DNA of 64,000 nucleotides from Portunus trituberculatus. Lineage: Eukaryota > Arthropoda > Malacostraca > Decapoda > Portunidae. Below are positions 44,751-57,670 of the stretch, piece after piece. Location of the stretch: contig NC_059296.1 of the NCBI RefSeq assembly GCF_017591435.1, positions 3,475,001 through 3,539,000 on the forward strand, written 5' to 3'. The position numbers and the translations under genes are program-made. A model generated the notes under the pieces. It made no database searches, was not told the origin of the DNA, and worked only from the letters and a program-made list of their open reading frames with translations. Positions within the stretch are counted from its first letter, which is position 1. The number at the start of each line of letters is the position of its first letter.

Positions 44751-45454
44751 CTCACTGTTACTCCCATACAAAGCGGTGCGGTGGTGGAAACTCGTGCCTG
44801 GGTTGACCTATGTGTGTATGTTCCGTACAGGCCCGTGGGCGCGGTATCAGGTAAAATCTTGGATCCGGGCAGCACGATATTGCTCTTCACTGCGAATCGT
44901 AAAATATTCACGTTGTAAATTTCCTGAGTTCAGCGAGTGTGAATATTGTATTTCAATACCTAGGCTCGTGAAGCAGCAGTGTGGGTGGTGCGACTGCAGG
45001 CACAGGCGGGCGGGCGGACGGCGGGCTGACGGGTGGACTGCATGTGGACGGGCGGGCGTTGGGTTGTTCACATCCTGTAAAGTGTAGGTCATTTGGATCG
45101 GCAGCGTTCCTCGTAAACTTTACTGACTGCATATGAAACTCATCCACTTTGTTGTGAGTTTATCCATGACCTAACTCAGCGTAAACTGACGTAACCTAAC
45201 CTCATTACCCCAACTTAACATTATCTAACCTCACCCAACACAATCCAGCACGATCTTTACTCCCTCGCGGTGTCTTGCCACCCTAACCTAACTTAAACTA
45301 GTCGAACACAATCCAACCCAACACAACCTAACCTAATCTAACTCAATCGTAACGAAGAACTTGATAATATAATCCTCACTTTATTTCAAAACACAAAGTT
45401 AGTACGCGTGAATAGTTTTTGTCATGATGTGAAGTTACCAATAACACAGGACAG

Positions 45455-45459
<5 letters not shown>
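44751..45459. other. Plain stretch with G-rich and CCTAA-rich segments
   Basis: GGCGGGCGGGCGGACGGCGGG-like DNA at about 45,005-45,060 and degenerate CCTAACCT / CTAACCTAAC pentamers scattered over 45,188-45,350. No gene is recognised. Confidence 0.55.

Positions 45460-45532
<73 letters not shown>
45460..45532. repeat. (CA)n microsatellite
   Basis: About 36 uninterrupted CA units. Confidence 0.98.
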
Positions 45533-45535
<3 letters not shown>

Positions 45536-45658
45536 ACTGGTAATATATTTGAGGTGGTTAGCCGTGATGGGTTTTTTTTTTTATTACCTTTTTCATATTA
45601 ATATTGTGGGGTTGATTTGTGCAACATATCACCGCATTAGCATGACGTGGTGGCGATG

Positions 45659-45716
<58 letters not shown>
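45659..45716. repeat. (AGT)n microsatellite
   Basis: About 19 AGT triplets ending 19 bp before family-A copy A8. Confidence 0.97.
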
Positions 45717-45734
45717 CAATGCATAATTCTACTT

Positions 45735-45933
45735 TTAACTCTTTCAGTACCATGCCGCGTTTTCATATTCATTGTGCTTACTATTTGGTGATTTTATTCA
45801 TGCAGTAATTAAAATAGTAAAAGCTTTGGACCATTAATCTTCTCTCCTCCATAGACCCATCCTAATGTCAATGAAATAATCTAATCACACCAAAAATCAA
45901 GGTAGAAATGCGTCCCAGTACTGAAGGAATTAA
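45735..45933 (+). mobile_element. Family-A TTAA MITE, copy A8
   Basis: About 199 bp bounded by TTAA on both sides. It starts TTAACTCTTTCAGTACCATG and ends GCGTCCCAGTACTGAAGGAA then TTAA. Its right terminus GGTAGAAATGCGTCCCAGTA is nearly identical to the satellite monomer. The centre has a small deletion around TTCATGCAGTAATTAAAATA. Confidence 0.9.
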
Positions 45934-46369
45934 CATTATCCTTAAAACTATCATTTTCATATGAGTACAAGCTTGTCATCGCGTTAAAAGTATACAAACA
46001 AGTAACCTCCCTCCCTCTCCTTCATTTCTAATACAGCAATGCAATATTACTCTTGTCAGTGTCCTTGGCGGCGAGTGATGGTGTGCTTGGCTTGGAACAC
46101 TAGTTTTGGACCGGTGGCAGGAGAAGCGGTGCATTTCTGCTTGCTTATCCCAGCTGTGTGGGTTCACAGGGCGGGTGGTGGACTGGACCTGGGCGGGGAG
46201 AGGCGGGACTGGCTGGGGCTGCAATGTTCCCTCTCGTCCTTCCCTTTCTCTCCCTCTCTCTTTCCCTTTTGCCGTTGATTACTATTGGAAAATGTTCGTC
46301 TAATGGTCGTGAGTTCCCATTTCTTCATCTTTTTAATGTCGGTGGAGTGTTGTGTGTTATGTTGTCTAT

Positions 46370-46374
<5 letters not shown>
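45934..46374. other. Plain stretch, nothing recognised
   Basis: GC-moderate from 46,060 to 46,230. Overlapping open frames in three frames without recognisable domains. Confidence 0.5.

Positions 46375-46426
<52 letters not shown>
46375..46426. repeat. (GA)n microsatellite
   Basis: About 26 GA units. Confidence 0.97.
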
Positions 46427-46427
<1 letters not shown>

Positions 46428-46952
46428 CTTTTGTGTCCTGTGGTGATTGGTGGGTTGATGAAATTAGGCGGCGCAGCAACGAGGTCACGTGATTCCTGCT
46501 TTGTAGCGGTTTGGAGTGCTCATGTCCGCTGTGATGTTGATGGTGGTGATGTTGATGATGCTGATATCCATTACCAACCACGTGTTTGTTGACGCTGCCG
46601 GAGGAGGAAAGCAAACAAACTCCATAATCATGAGGGGAATGTTGGTTTGGTCGAGGCCCCGGCTGTCTGTCCTATCCATATATCCACCAACCTATCCATC
46701 TCCCCACACGCCCCAACCAAAACCTGCAGTGACGCAAGCCTCGCCACGCCGCGCCCACCACCATGACTGTCACCACACGCACACATGAGAAGGAAACTGC
46801 TACCTTTCTGATTTGCACCCTGTTGTCACCCGCCATTGTAACACGTAGGATGGTTGACGTCAGCGGTGAAAATATGCAGAGTATCTCTTATTACTGGAGG
46901 TGAATACTTAAGATCTTGTGTTGAATACTTCATTAAACTGTGCCTTGGTGTG
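46427..46952. other. Plain stretch, nothing recognised
   Basis: Contains a GATGTTGATGGTGGTGATG-like segment at about 46,530-46,565 and a T24 run at 46,953-46,976. No gene is recognised. Confidence 0.55.
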
Positions 46953-46976
46953 TTTTTTTTTTTTTTTTTTTTTTTT

Positions 46977-47420
46977 CTCAGCAATATTGGAATGTAGAGA
47001 GGAAGCTTGAATTCATGGAGTAACTGGTGTTTATCTTATCTGTATTTGAAGGTGAAAATTTTAAGGTCTCTTCCCTATTGCTTCATCTGACAGGGACTTG
47101 CTGAGCTACACATATAAGAACTGCTTGTTTCTCTTTCTGTAATACTGGAACACGTACAGGAAGCTTGAAGTCATCGTGAAATTTGTCTTTATCACCTTAC
47201 CTGTATTTAAAGGTGAAAATCTTAAGGTCTGTTTCCCTATTACTCCCTCTGGCCGGTCCTTGTCGAGGTGTAAGGACGCCGTGTTTGTCTGTGATACTGC
47301 AGCATATATGGCAATCTTATAGTCATCCTCTTCTATGATATATGAAGGCGAAAAGTTTTGAAAGGATCTCCATCACTCCATTGGCTTGCCGAACTATTCA
47401 AAGTCGACGTGTTTCTCTTT
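46977..47420 (+). repeat. Diverged ~135-160-bp tandem array, about 2.7 units
   Basis: GTATTTGAAGGTGAAAATnT with TAAGGTCT and TTCCCTATT recurs at 47,042 and 47,203 (161 bp apart), with a weaker copy (ATATGAAGGCGAAAAGTTTT) near 47,338. AATnTTGGAAnnnnnAnAGGAAGCTTGAA segments precede each unit, and GTGTTTCTCTTTCT closes them. Confidence 0.75.
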
Positions 47421-48432
47421 CTCCTTCTCCCTCTCTATTGGTCAAGCGGCGAAGGAACAATGGACTTAATGATGCAACTTCAACCCTCACCCTCTCGCCT
47501 TCCATATTTGTATGACGCTTAATCATGTAAAGTAGGAAATGTAATGAGGCAAATTACCGCGTCAGAAACTGTTGCCTTCACTTACGTAATGCTTATTCTC
47601 GTTACTGGACGCCATTTAAATGTACTTGTGTTATGATAAACTTCCCTTCGGTGATACTGTGACAGGGGAGGCACGATTAAGTCAGGATATGAGAACGTAA
47701 AGCAACAGAGTAAGTGAGTTATACAAGACAGCTCGTGAGTACTTCGAGCTGAAGATATGTCTCTGTCATCCATTAATTTATCTGCCTTCTCTTCAAACGG
47801 TGCACGTGCAACATTAGGTGAGGTGAGGTTTAGTAAGCTTAGGTAGAGGAGTACAGTAAGAGAATGACGATTTCTTTTTGTCAAGTATGGACTGTTGATA
47901 CAATGGAAGCGGAAGTCATGTCAGATTACGTTAGATTAGGTTAGGTGAGGTTAGTTCAGATTAGGAAAGGTTAGCTTAAGTGACGTTAGATTAGACAGGA
48001 TAGCGCAGTACTAGTTTGCGTGGAAGTGAACCGCACAACAAGCAGAGGCCGTGGTATGTGGCTGAAGGCGGGAGTGGGCGGTGGCCTTGACGGATGCAGG
48101 CCCCTCCGAACGCCCCGCCTCGCTGCCACAAGGGAAAATGACGGACAGGCGCCGGGAGTGCTTGGTGGAATAGTGTGATGATAGTGCAACACCACCACTA
48201 TTCCTTCTCACCACTAATTCCCGGGGCGATGCTGCCTCCACCACCAACCCTCCACACATACCTTCCACCCCCTTCCCCATCCCTCCACCCGCCGCCCGCT
48301 GGTTTCTCCACTCACCCACAATGACATACGTTCGTTGTGGCTCGCATTGTGTCCGCCTCGAGGTCAAGGTTGTGGTGATGGCAAGGCCCGATAGCCTGCA
48401 GTGGTCCTAGTCTGTTTTGGAGGTGAAATTTC

Positions 48433-48435
<3 letters not shown>
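47421..48435. other. Plain stretch with a degenerate GGTTAG segment
   Basis: Between about 47,925 and 47,995 there are TTAGGTTAGGTGAGGTTAG-like degenerate pentamers. The GC-richer 48,030-48,330 part has overlapping open frames on the minus strand without recognisable domains. Confidence 0.5.
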
Positions 48436-48502
<67 letters not shown>

Positions 48503-48544
48503 GCGGACGAATAGGAGTAGGTGATCGAACGTGGGGTTGTTGTT

Positions 48545-48584
<40 letters not shown>

Positions 48585-48639
48585 TGTTTTGTTTCCTGTT
48601 TTGATCTTAGCGTTGCGATATGTGACTCTTGTTCGCTGT

Positions 48640-48714
<75 letters not shown>

Positions 48715-48760
48715 TACTACTACTACTACTACTACTATTACTACTACTACTACTACTACT
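48436..48760. repeat. (GT)n, (GT)n and 120-bp (TAC)n cluster
   Basis: GT at 48,436-48,498, GT at 48,549-48,582 and TAC triplets at 48,639-48,760 with two interruptions. All open frames here are Cys/Val, Tyr, Leu or Thr runs. Confidence 0.97.
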
Positions 48761-49182
48761 AGCTTCTTTTTTCTTCTCCGCCGTCTCCTTCCATTGCTAT
48801 TTTTATCTCCTAACGCAAAGCAGGGAATCAAGCAGTTTGCAGCCTCGAGGAGCAACAAGAGCTAGGTTATTTCATTGTGGTGACGTGCAGAGTCCCCAGA
48901 TGTGGCCTTGAGATCAACATGACATTACCTGAACGTCACAGTGGCTTTAGTGAGCACGCATGTCCGGCGGCACTCCAGTCCACCTCCCTTCCACACACTC
49001 TACCCCAATACCCCCCACTCTCTTCTCCTCCCCCTCGTCAGTGTTCATCCACCCATCCATGTTACCATCACCACCACCACCAGCATCGCCACCACCAGCA
49101 CATTCTCTCTCTGTTCCATCATCACCCCATTTGGACGATGCTATTTTTTCCTCCTCTTCCTCTGTGTTGTGTTTGATTATCC

Positions 49183-49184
<2 letters not shown>
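48761..49184. other. Plain stretch with CCACCA-rich part
   Basis: ACCACCACCACCAGC-like triplets at 49,070-49,100. No gene is recognised. Confidence 0.55.
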
Positions 49185-49244
<60 letters not shown>

Positions 49245-49317
49245 ACTAATAACACGAATAATTCCTCAAACTACGAGAGAAAAAGAGATTTCGGTAAGTT
49301 TAAACGATACGCGAACC

Positions 49318-49408
<91 letters not shown>
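49185..49408. repeat. (TC)n and (CA)n microsatellites
   Basis: TC at 49,185-49,240 and an 89-bp CA tract at 49,320-49,408, with a plain 80-bp spacer. Confidence 0.98.
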
Positions 49409-49499
49409 GATCTACCCAACAGTTTCGCTAGCCTTGCCCTTCTTGCATTCCATTACGTTACTGCCAAAGACGAGCACCCTTAATGGAAGCTGGGGAAGA

Positions 49500-49595
49500 G
49501 AATGTAGATTAGAGAGATAGAGAAAGAGAGAGAGGAAAAGGGGTGATAGGAAGCAGGGAGGAATTTATTGTTGAGGTCGGATATGGAAAGAGAGA

Positions 49596-49685
<90 letters not shown>

Positions 49686-49712
49686 TCAAGGGAGAGTAGA
49701 GAGTAGAGAGAA

Positions 49713-49757
<45 letters not shown>

Positions 49758-50090
49758 GGGTGACTGGCTGGTGAGGGGAGAGAGAGTGTGAATGTGGAAG
49801 TGTGAGAGGCTGGGAAAGGAGAAGAGGAATGGAAGGAGGGAGAGAAAAAGAGAGAGAGGGAGAGAGAGGGAGGGAGGGATGAAGGGCAACGCAATGCAAA
49901 GTGGAGAAGTGATAAAAGAGAGGAGGAGCAAAAGTTTACATGTGATGAGGGGGACGAAAGAGGCAGAACATTTTAGTGCAAGTGAGGAGGCAGGGAGTGA
50001 GTGAGTGACTGGCGATGAGAGAGCGAGACCGGGAGAGAGAGACAGAAAAAAAAAGAGAGAGGGAGAAAGAGGAAGGGCGTGACGGGATAA
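49500..50090 (+). repeat. ~590-bp polypurine-rich block with (GA)n and (GT)n
   Basis: Apart from the GT tract at 49,716-49,755 and scattered T or C, the plus strand is nearly all A/G, including an 84-bp GA tract at 49,599-49,682 and GGGAGAGAGGGAGGGAGGG-like DNA at 49,855-49,880. Such strand asymmetry is typical of decayed GA repeats. No gene is seen. Confidence 0.85.
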
Positions 50091-50250
50091 CAGTGTGTAA
50101 TGTGTGTACCGATACATCACTGAATAACTATGCTTCCAAATACGTTCTCAAGGTCATTGCTTGCATACCTGTCTGCTTTCATTAGTGCAGGTGTATGTGC
50201 TGGTAACCTTACGCCTGATATGTTGTTAATTAATGATGCTTAGGTGGGAG

Positions 50251-50251
<1 letters not shown>

Positions 50252-50295
<44 letters not shown>
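50252..50295. repeat. (GA)n microsatellite
   Basis: About 22 GA units. The flanks 50,091-50,251 and 50,296-50,426 are plain. Confidence 0.97.
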
Positions 50296-50298
<3 letters not shown>

Positions 50299-50421
50299 CG
50301 TGGTGCTAATGGGAACACATATGACGAGGGAAGCGTGTCAGAAGGCGTTTGCTGACGATGCTTGAGTTTGTCAGCAAGGTTATCAGGCCAGAAGGGGAAA
50401 GGAATGACCTACACATGTGCG

Positions 50422-50426
<5 letters not shown>

Positions 50427-50490
<64 letters not shown>

Positions 50491-50530
50491 CGTAAATGCA
50501 TCTTTTCAGAAGAGAGGGATGGTAGCCACA

Positions 50531-50572
<42 letters not shown>
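50427..50572. repeat. Facing (CA)n and (GT)n tracts
   Basis: CA at 50,427-50,487 and GT at 50,535-50,572 are complementary and lie about 47 bp apart, so they can fold back on each other. Confidence 0.97.
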
Positions 50573-50577
<5 letters not shown>

Positions 50578-51117
50578 CATTAGCTTAATTTCAAGTGACG
50601 TGTGATGTTACTTATAAAAGCGTAAAGTCGTTCTGCCAAGTGTATGCGGAATGACTTGAAGTGGCAAGAAGTAGGTAACAAGTGGGTGACTTAATCCACT
50701 CAACTTGAGAAAAACTTTTGTGCACGCTCAGGTTACCACAAGTACACTAAAAAGGGCAAGCCAAGCAAATATAACCATAGCCTCTCATATTAGTAAAGAG
50801 TCTTCAAGGTACGTCAATATATTTCAACATGTCTGGGAGAGAAGGGTTAAAATGCTGTTCAATGTTGTTTTTTCTATATAACACAGAGGCGCACGGAGAG
50901 AGGGTGGGAAATTGTGTGAATAAATGGCCGGCAGGGAAATAAATAATAGGGAAAGGGGATGATGGAATAGAGATATAATGCATAGGGGAGCGAGAACAAG
51001 ATGGAAGGGTTGCAGGGTGGATGAAGCGAGGGCGAGGGCTAATTGGGAGTGGTGGACTGGCTCTAGGAGGAGGAGAAGGAAGAGGAGAGAGAAGGAAGTC
51101 GAGAAGGATGAGGTAGA
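50573..51117. other. Plain stretch, nothing recognised
   Basis: AT-moderate, becoming A/G-rich from 50,880 to 51,110. No gene is recognised. Confidence 0.55.
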
Positions 51118-51204
51118 CGTAGCAGCAGCAATAGTAGTAATAGTAGTAGTAGTAATAGTAGTAGTGGTAGTAGTAGTAGTAGTAATTGCAGTAGTAGTAG
51201 TATC
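51118..51204. repeat. Imperfect (AGT)n microsatellite
   Basis: AGT triplets with AAT and GGT interruptions. Confidence 0.94.
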
Positions 51205-51381
51205 ACCATGATACCCAGGTTCTAGGTAGTTACACTCAAGATGAGCTTGGGTGGTGATATGGGGCCTAATATGGGTACCACTATAAATAAAATTGCCTGC
51301 GCCACTAATGGGCGGAAGCTGAACAGCGTTTCCCATACACTCTTCAAGTGTGCCTACAGGCGCTATAGGCCTTACCGTAAA

Positions 51382-51384
<3 letters not shown>

Positions 51385-51451
<67 letters not shown>
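51385..51451. repeat. (CA)n microsatellite
   Basis: About 33 uninterrupted CA units. Confidence 0.98.

Positions 51452-52711
<1,260 letters not shown>

Positions 52712-52778
<67 letters not shown>
52712..52778. repeat. (GT)n microsatellite
   Basis: About 33 GT units. Confidence 0.98.
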
Positions 52779-52780
<2 letters not shown>

Positions 52781-53913
52781 TGCGTGCGTGTTTGTGTGCC
52801 AGACCTATGCACGATGATGAGTTTGTGTCCTTCAGAAACACACCGCCCTGATCACAGTCCGGCTCTGAGTGTTAGCGCCGCTGTCTTTTTGAGCACACTC
52901 CACACTCCCACTGACACTCAGGCCACGGGATGCACATGGCGACCAGCTGACGTCATGGTTACAGTGGACTGTGGTTGAGGCGTGACTGTCCACCCGCTGC
53001 CGGGCCGCGTTTTTATTCCAAGGCGGAGGAAGACTGTAAGTTTCAAGTCACCACTGTTACGAGTATTCTCTCAAGGACTTGTAACTCCGGTTGCTGCTTG
53101 ACAAAGAGCAGGTATTCCCAGAAGGCAGCGCTTGTGCAACTCTTCTACAGGTAAATGCCGTCGTGCGGGCCCTAATGAGAGTCTTCCTGTGTTAGAAGGA
53201 CTATGAGGCGTCGTGACGTGAGGGAGGCCGCGTCCTGTCCGCCTACTATAGTACGTATTGAGGTGCCGCGGTTTGGACTTAAACGAAGCCACCCTGTCTT
53301 CCCTTTCCCGCTGTCAGTCACTACAATATGCCAAGGGTGATATACGGGTTTGCCTGAACTAGTGAAATATCAACAGCTATAATGACTATAACAATACGAT
53401 GAGTAATGAAAGGCATAAATGAAAAGGAAAAGGTTGTGTGTGTTGACGTACACTTCTGAAAAGCAAAAAGACAGAAATAAGCAGCAAACGAATAATAATA
53501 ATAAAAAAAAAAATCATCATCATTAACAACAACAACAGTAATAGTAGTAATAATTTTAACACCCGGCCCATTATAATAAGCTAATTAATATACGATTCAC
53601 TTGATTAACATTGGGAGGAGGAAACGCATATTTATTTTATCGCTTAACTCTTTGCAGATAAAACGGCCATGCATATTTATTCTGCATAGATTAACACCGG
53701 CGGGGAGAAAAAAAAAAAATATGGTAATGCAATATTTTCACGACGGCAGCGGCTGTGGTGACGGTGATGTGGTGGTGGTGGAGGAAGTAGTGGAGAGGAT
53801 GGTGATGTTGGTGATCCTGGTGTTTTTCCCCTTGTCTGCCTCCATCAAGGCCTCCACCGCCATTACCACACCTCACCACAAGTCTCCCCCTCCATCACCC
53901 ATTCTCCGTCCCT
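52779..53913. other. Plain stretch, GC-moderate then AT-rich
   Basis: From 52,800 to 53,300 the DNA is GC-moderate and low-copy. CTTCTACAG-GTAAATG near 53,143 resembles a splice donor, but the upstream frame is short and unrecognised. Degenerate AATAAT / AACAAC / AGTAGT triplets lie at 53,491-53,555. A GGTGGTGGTGG segment lies at about 53,766-53,784. Confidence 0.45.
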
Positions 53914-54117
53914 CCCTTCATTCACACATTTTTATCTTAAGATTTGTGGACGATCAGACCATTTTATTGACATCACGAAAGATCTTAGGAGGTCAGAAAA
54001 TGAATGGCCACAGTTTCTACTATTTAAATTCCCCACACGAGTTTCTGAAGGTATTAAAATCACCAAATAGTAAGCAGAATGCATATGGAAACGCGTCATG
54101 GTACTTCAAGGGGTTAA
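53914..54117 (-). mobile_element. Family-A MITE, copy A9
   Basis: About 204 bp. The left terminus is damaged (CCCTTCATTCACACATTTTT, with part of the inverted repeat deleted). The right end is intact (AACGCGTCATGGTACTTCAA then GGGGTTAA). The body has CGATCAGACCATTTTATTGA and GAATGGCCACAGTTTCTACT. Confidence 0.87.
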
Positions 54118-54263
54118 ACACACGTAACATCGCCTGCCTTCGTCCCTTGTCAATAAGATTAATTTCACTGTACTGGCACCGCATTGGCAAGTCACGGCAC
54201 TGTCTCTGGAAAGGTTGGCATTTGTTTGTTCTTTGCCATTCCACTGCAGCGCCTTGATCAAGT

Positions 54264-54267
<4 letters not shown>

Positions 54268-54327
<60 letters not shown>
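54268..54327. repeat. (GA)n microsatellite
   Basis: About 30 GA units. The region from 54,328 to 54,615 after it is plain. Confidence 0.98.
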
Positions 54328-54331
<4 letters not shown>

Positions 54332-54615
54332 AAATAGATAAATATTACGTATACGTGCGTGTGTCTGCAGCAAGCGAGCGGAACTGTTTACATCCGGGAA
54401 TGAGACGGACTGTAAACAATATTAATCACACGAGTTTAATCTTCACGCACTTCTGCTGGCCGGGAGATACAAAACTAGGGGAGCCCAATGACACCACCGT
54501 GGCCGAGCTGCCTGGCGGGTGTGTCCACTGCGGCCTGTTTATATCCATTTTGTGCTTCCCGCCACTCGCATGAATAACTGGCAGGAGGGTGGGAGTGGTG
54601 CTGGGTAGAACGTAC

Positions 54616-54664
54616 GTGTGTGTGTGTGTATGTGTGTGTGTGGAGATTGATGTGTAGGAGTGTT

Positions 54665-54737
<73 letters not shown>

Positions 54738-54840
54738 AAGATGAGGCACACAAACAGATAGACAGAGAGCTAGACCGACCAGCAGACAAACAGATAGATA
54801 GATAGATAAACAGATAGACAGAAACAGATTTTACACCCAC

Positions 54841-54873
<33 letters not shown>

Positions 54874-54892
54874 GCCAGCCAGCCAGCCAGCG
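54616..54892. repeat. (GT)n, (GA)n, GATA, (CA)n, (CAGC)n cluster
   Basis: GT at 54,616-54,642, GA at 54,668-54,733, AGATAGATAGATAGATA at about 54,791-54,807, CA at 54,842-54,872 and CAGC tetramers at 54,874-54,891. Confidence 0.96.
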
Positions 54893-55644
54893 AGTAAGCC
54901 ATAGCCAGCGAGAGAGAGCACACGAGTGAAAGCCGTGAAAGCACTCGTTATTTATTGTGGTTTGGCTTAGTTGCAAGATAAATGTAGGTATAAACGTGTT
55001 AGGGATGGACGCTCACTCGTTTATCTTCACTTTTCACATTGAAGTATTTGTAAACAGGCATTGTCCTCTCTCTCCTCCCTTTCCCCGTCCCTCCCCTGCC
55101 TTTCCTCTCCCCATCAGTGCGATAGAGGACGTGTGTGGTTCCAACGTGATGCGTGGGGAGGAGGTAGGGAAGGGAAGAGGGAGATAACTGGGGAGGAGGA
55201 AGAGTAAGGAGAGAAAAAGGGAGGAAAAGAGGAGAGGGAAAATAGAGATGTGGAAAGAAAATGAGTGAGAAAAAGAAAGAGAGTACATTTTTCATAATAA
55301 TACCAAACGGTGATTCACACACACACAAAATAAATAAATAAATAAATAAATCACATAAGTAAGCCAATAAATAGGTTTCCATGCACGCTTAATAGAAAAA
55401 TGAAATAAATGTCCACGTGATTTGGATTAGTTCCCGATATCTCTTCATTCCGCACACATTAAACGCCACTAGATGAGGACCGAAATGAGAAAGACAACAG
55501 CACTTTTCTTCTTTTTTTTTTTTACTCTTTTTGGCAATAAAACGCTCATTGGAAAGAAATTAAGGGAAAAAAGAGCAAATTATCAGGTCCATGGAGGGAA
55601 AAATAACGGAAAAGTATTAGAATTGTCAACTGGAAACGCCTGAT

Positions 55645-55650
<6 letters not shown>
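54893..55650. other. Plain stretch with A/G-rich segment
   Basis: A/G-rich from 55,155 to 55,285 and AAAT tetramers at 55,328-55,350. No gene is recognised. Confidence 0.55.

Positions 55651-55681
<31 letters not shown>
55651..55681. repeat. (GA)n microsatellite
   Basis: About 15 GA units that end exactly at the left terminus of the following family-B element. Confidence 0.96.
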
Positions 55682-55684
<3 letters not shown>

Positions 55685-55912
55685 TATTCAGAAACGCTTT
55701 GCTCTCTCACCACGACAATTTACCAAGGCCACAGAGACCACTATCAGGGTTTCCAAGACAGTTTCCCTTTACGGTAAAGTAGAAATCTTGCCATTTTATC
55801 ACTAGAAACATAAAAATACCTTTAAAAACACGAGTATCTTCAACTACAGCCTTTGGAAAGCAGTGATGGAGTGAGAGAAAGAGAGAGAGAGCTAAGCGTT
55901 TAAGAATACAGG
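55682..55912. mobile_element. Family-B element, best complete copy
   Basis: The left terminus CAGTATTCAGAAACGCTTTG with CTCTCTCACCACGACAATTT and CCAAGGCCACAGAGAC is mirrored at the right by CCTTTGGAAAGCAGTGATGG, GTGAGAG..GCTAAGCG and TTTAAGAATACAG. The interior carries one subunit (CATTTTATCACTAGAAACAT, then AAAAACACGAGTATCTTCAA). It is about 231 bp with no coding capacity. Short GA runs have grown inside the right inverted repeat. Confidence 0.82.

Positions 55913-55914
<2 letters not shown>

Positions 55915-55992
<78 letters not shown>
55915..55992. repeat. (GA)n microsatellite abutting family-B right end
   Basis: About 39 GA units starting two bases after the element. Together with the GA tract on the left, the element is embedded in GA repeat. 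Confidence 0.97.
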
Positions 55993-55995
<3 letters not shown>

Positions 55996-56490
55996 CAGAC
56001 ATACAACGAAATTTTAGACAACAATGAAAGAAAACGGACATTACAAGAGAAAAAGAGGGACTGTACCAATAATACTAACAGAAGGAAAGGAAGAATCACT
56101 CGTGGAAACAATACTCGACATAACTCTGTGCTGGTGGAGTGCGTCGCTGATGGTGGTAGTGGAAGCGGTAGTGGCAGTGGTAGTGGTGGTGGTGGTGGAC
56201 AGGAGGCAGAGGTCCACGAGGGTGAAGGCTCAAGCCACGCAGACAAAGGAGCGAGTGGTGCAGGCGGAGGCAGAATAATCAGGGTTGTTAGCAGCTTTGA
56301 TCTCCTTGAGCTAGCGTGGTCCTGCAGGATTCGGCCGCCCGCTATGCTCTGCTGCTGGTCCGCGCTTGTTGGGGGCTTGTTACGTACTTGTTAGGGCTTT
56401 GGGGGCTGGGTCGCTGGTTGGGCTGTGGTAGTCTTGCTAGTTTGTGTGTTTATTATCATACTTGTATTTAGTGTGTCATGTGTTTAGTGT

Positions 56491-56498
<8 letters not shown>
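55993..56498. other. Plain stretch with GGT/AGT-rich segment
   Basis: GGTAGTGGAAGCGGTAGTGG-like triplets at 56,152-56,200 give a Gly-Ser open frame that looks like repeat translation. TTTAGTGTG motifs repeat at about 56,468-56,500, leading into the GT tract. Confidence 0.5.
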
Positions 56499-56549
<51 letters not shown>

Positions 56550-56637
56550 TGGGAGGGTAAGTGGCCTGGTTGTGTTTGTGTGTGTATATATATATATTCT
56601 TGCATAGTACGCGAATGACATTATAACTCGCATTCAG

Positions 56638-56698
<61 letters not shown>

Positions 56699-56752
56699 CT
56701 TGTCAGATGATTGATGGTATGTCTTCCTCCAAATGTTTCGAGAATTTAGTTA

Positions 56753-56787
<35 letters not shown>
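56499..56787. repeat. (GT)n, (TA)n, (GA)n, (TC)n cluster
   Basis: GT at 56,499-56,548, a short TATATATATATA at 56,586-56,598, GA at 56,640-56,694 and TC at 56,756-56,787. The GA and TC tracts face each other across about 60 bp. Confidence 0.96.
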
Positions 56788-56788
<1 letters not shown>

Positions 56789-56879
56789 GGTTGTTATGAG
56801 ACTTGCCTCCGCCTCGTCCTCCTTGCATGCTTAAGACGATTCATTTCCTCTCAAGTTACAGCTCGCACTGGCAAGGGTG

Positions 56880-57241
56880 TGAAGGGAGGAGGTGTTAACA
56901 GGGGAAGAAGCAGAGGAAGAAGAATAAGAAGGGGGAGGAGGAGGAGGATTACAAGAGGAAGAAGAAGGAGGGGCAGATGGAGAAGAGATACAAGAGGAAG
57001 AAGAACAAGGATTAGAGAGAGATGGAGAAGGAATACAAAGGAGGAAAAGGAAGAGGAGGAGGAGGAGGAAGAGGAGGAGGAGGTGGTGGTGAAATGAAGT
57101 TAGAAAGGGATGAAGGAGTGATAGAGTAGGTAGTGGAACTTTGGAGGAAAAACTGTATGTGTGAATATACTGGAGTACAAGGAAGGAACGTCAGGGAGGA
57201 GGAGGAAAAAGAAAAGGAGAAGGAGGAGAAGGGAAAAAGAA

Positions 57242-57272
<31 letters not shown>

Positions 57273-57292
57273 GTTGGGCCATTCAGAAGCTT

Positions 57293-57334
<42 letters not shown>

Positions 57335-57374
57335 ATCAGTCATTCACTCAATCAGTCAGTCAGTCAGTCAGTCA
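56880..57374 (+). repeat. Polypurine block with (GGA)n, (GA)n and (CAGT)n
   Basis: A/G-rich from about 56,880 to 57,090 (AGAGGAAGAAGAAGG type, GGA run at 57,052-57,082) and again at 57,195-57,268. GA follows at 57,296-57,332 and CAGT tetramers at 57,345-57,375. The Arg/Glu-rich open frames are repeat translations. Confidence 0.9.
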
Positions 57375-57429
57375 GAAAACGCTGTAGACATACTTAGACA
57401 CTCATGACCTTGTGAGCTCTGCAGTCAGG

Positions 57430-57430
<1 letters not shown>

Positions 57431-57491
<61 letters not shown>
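57431..57491. repeat. (CA)n microsatellite
   Basis: About 30 CA units. Plain DNA (57,492-57,670) separates it from the pyrimidine tract. Confidence 0.97.
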
Positions 57492-57494
<3 letters not shown>

Positions 57495-57670
57495 GTCCTA
57501 GTGGCCCGGTTTGGCAGTGGTGGTTGGGTCTGGGAACCTTCGCGTCTCGGTCTAAAGTTCAGGTTCCCCACAGCACAGCGTTCGTGTTACCGCCTCCTCT
57601 TTCCTCACCTGGGGCCCCGCGCACCTCGGAGGGTAATTGCAGGGTGTGTACCTTGTTGAGGCTCCTTACC

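Noticed and set aside
52948..52957. CRE-like word TGACGTCA, also near 46,855
   Set aside because: An isolated 8-bp word is expected about once by chance in a window this long, and no promoter or gene is nearby.
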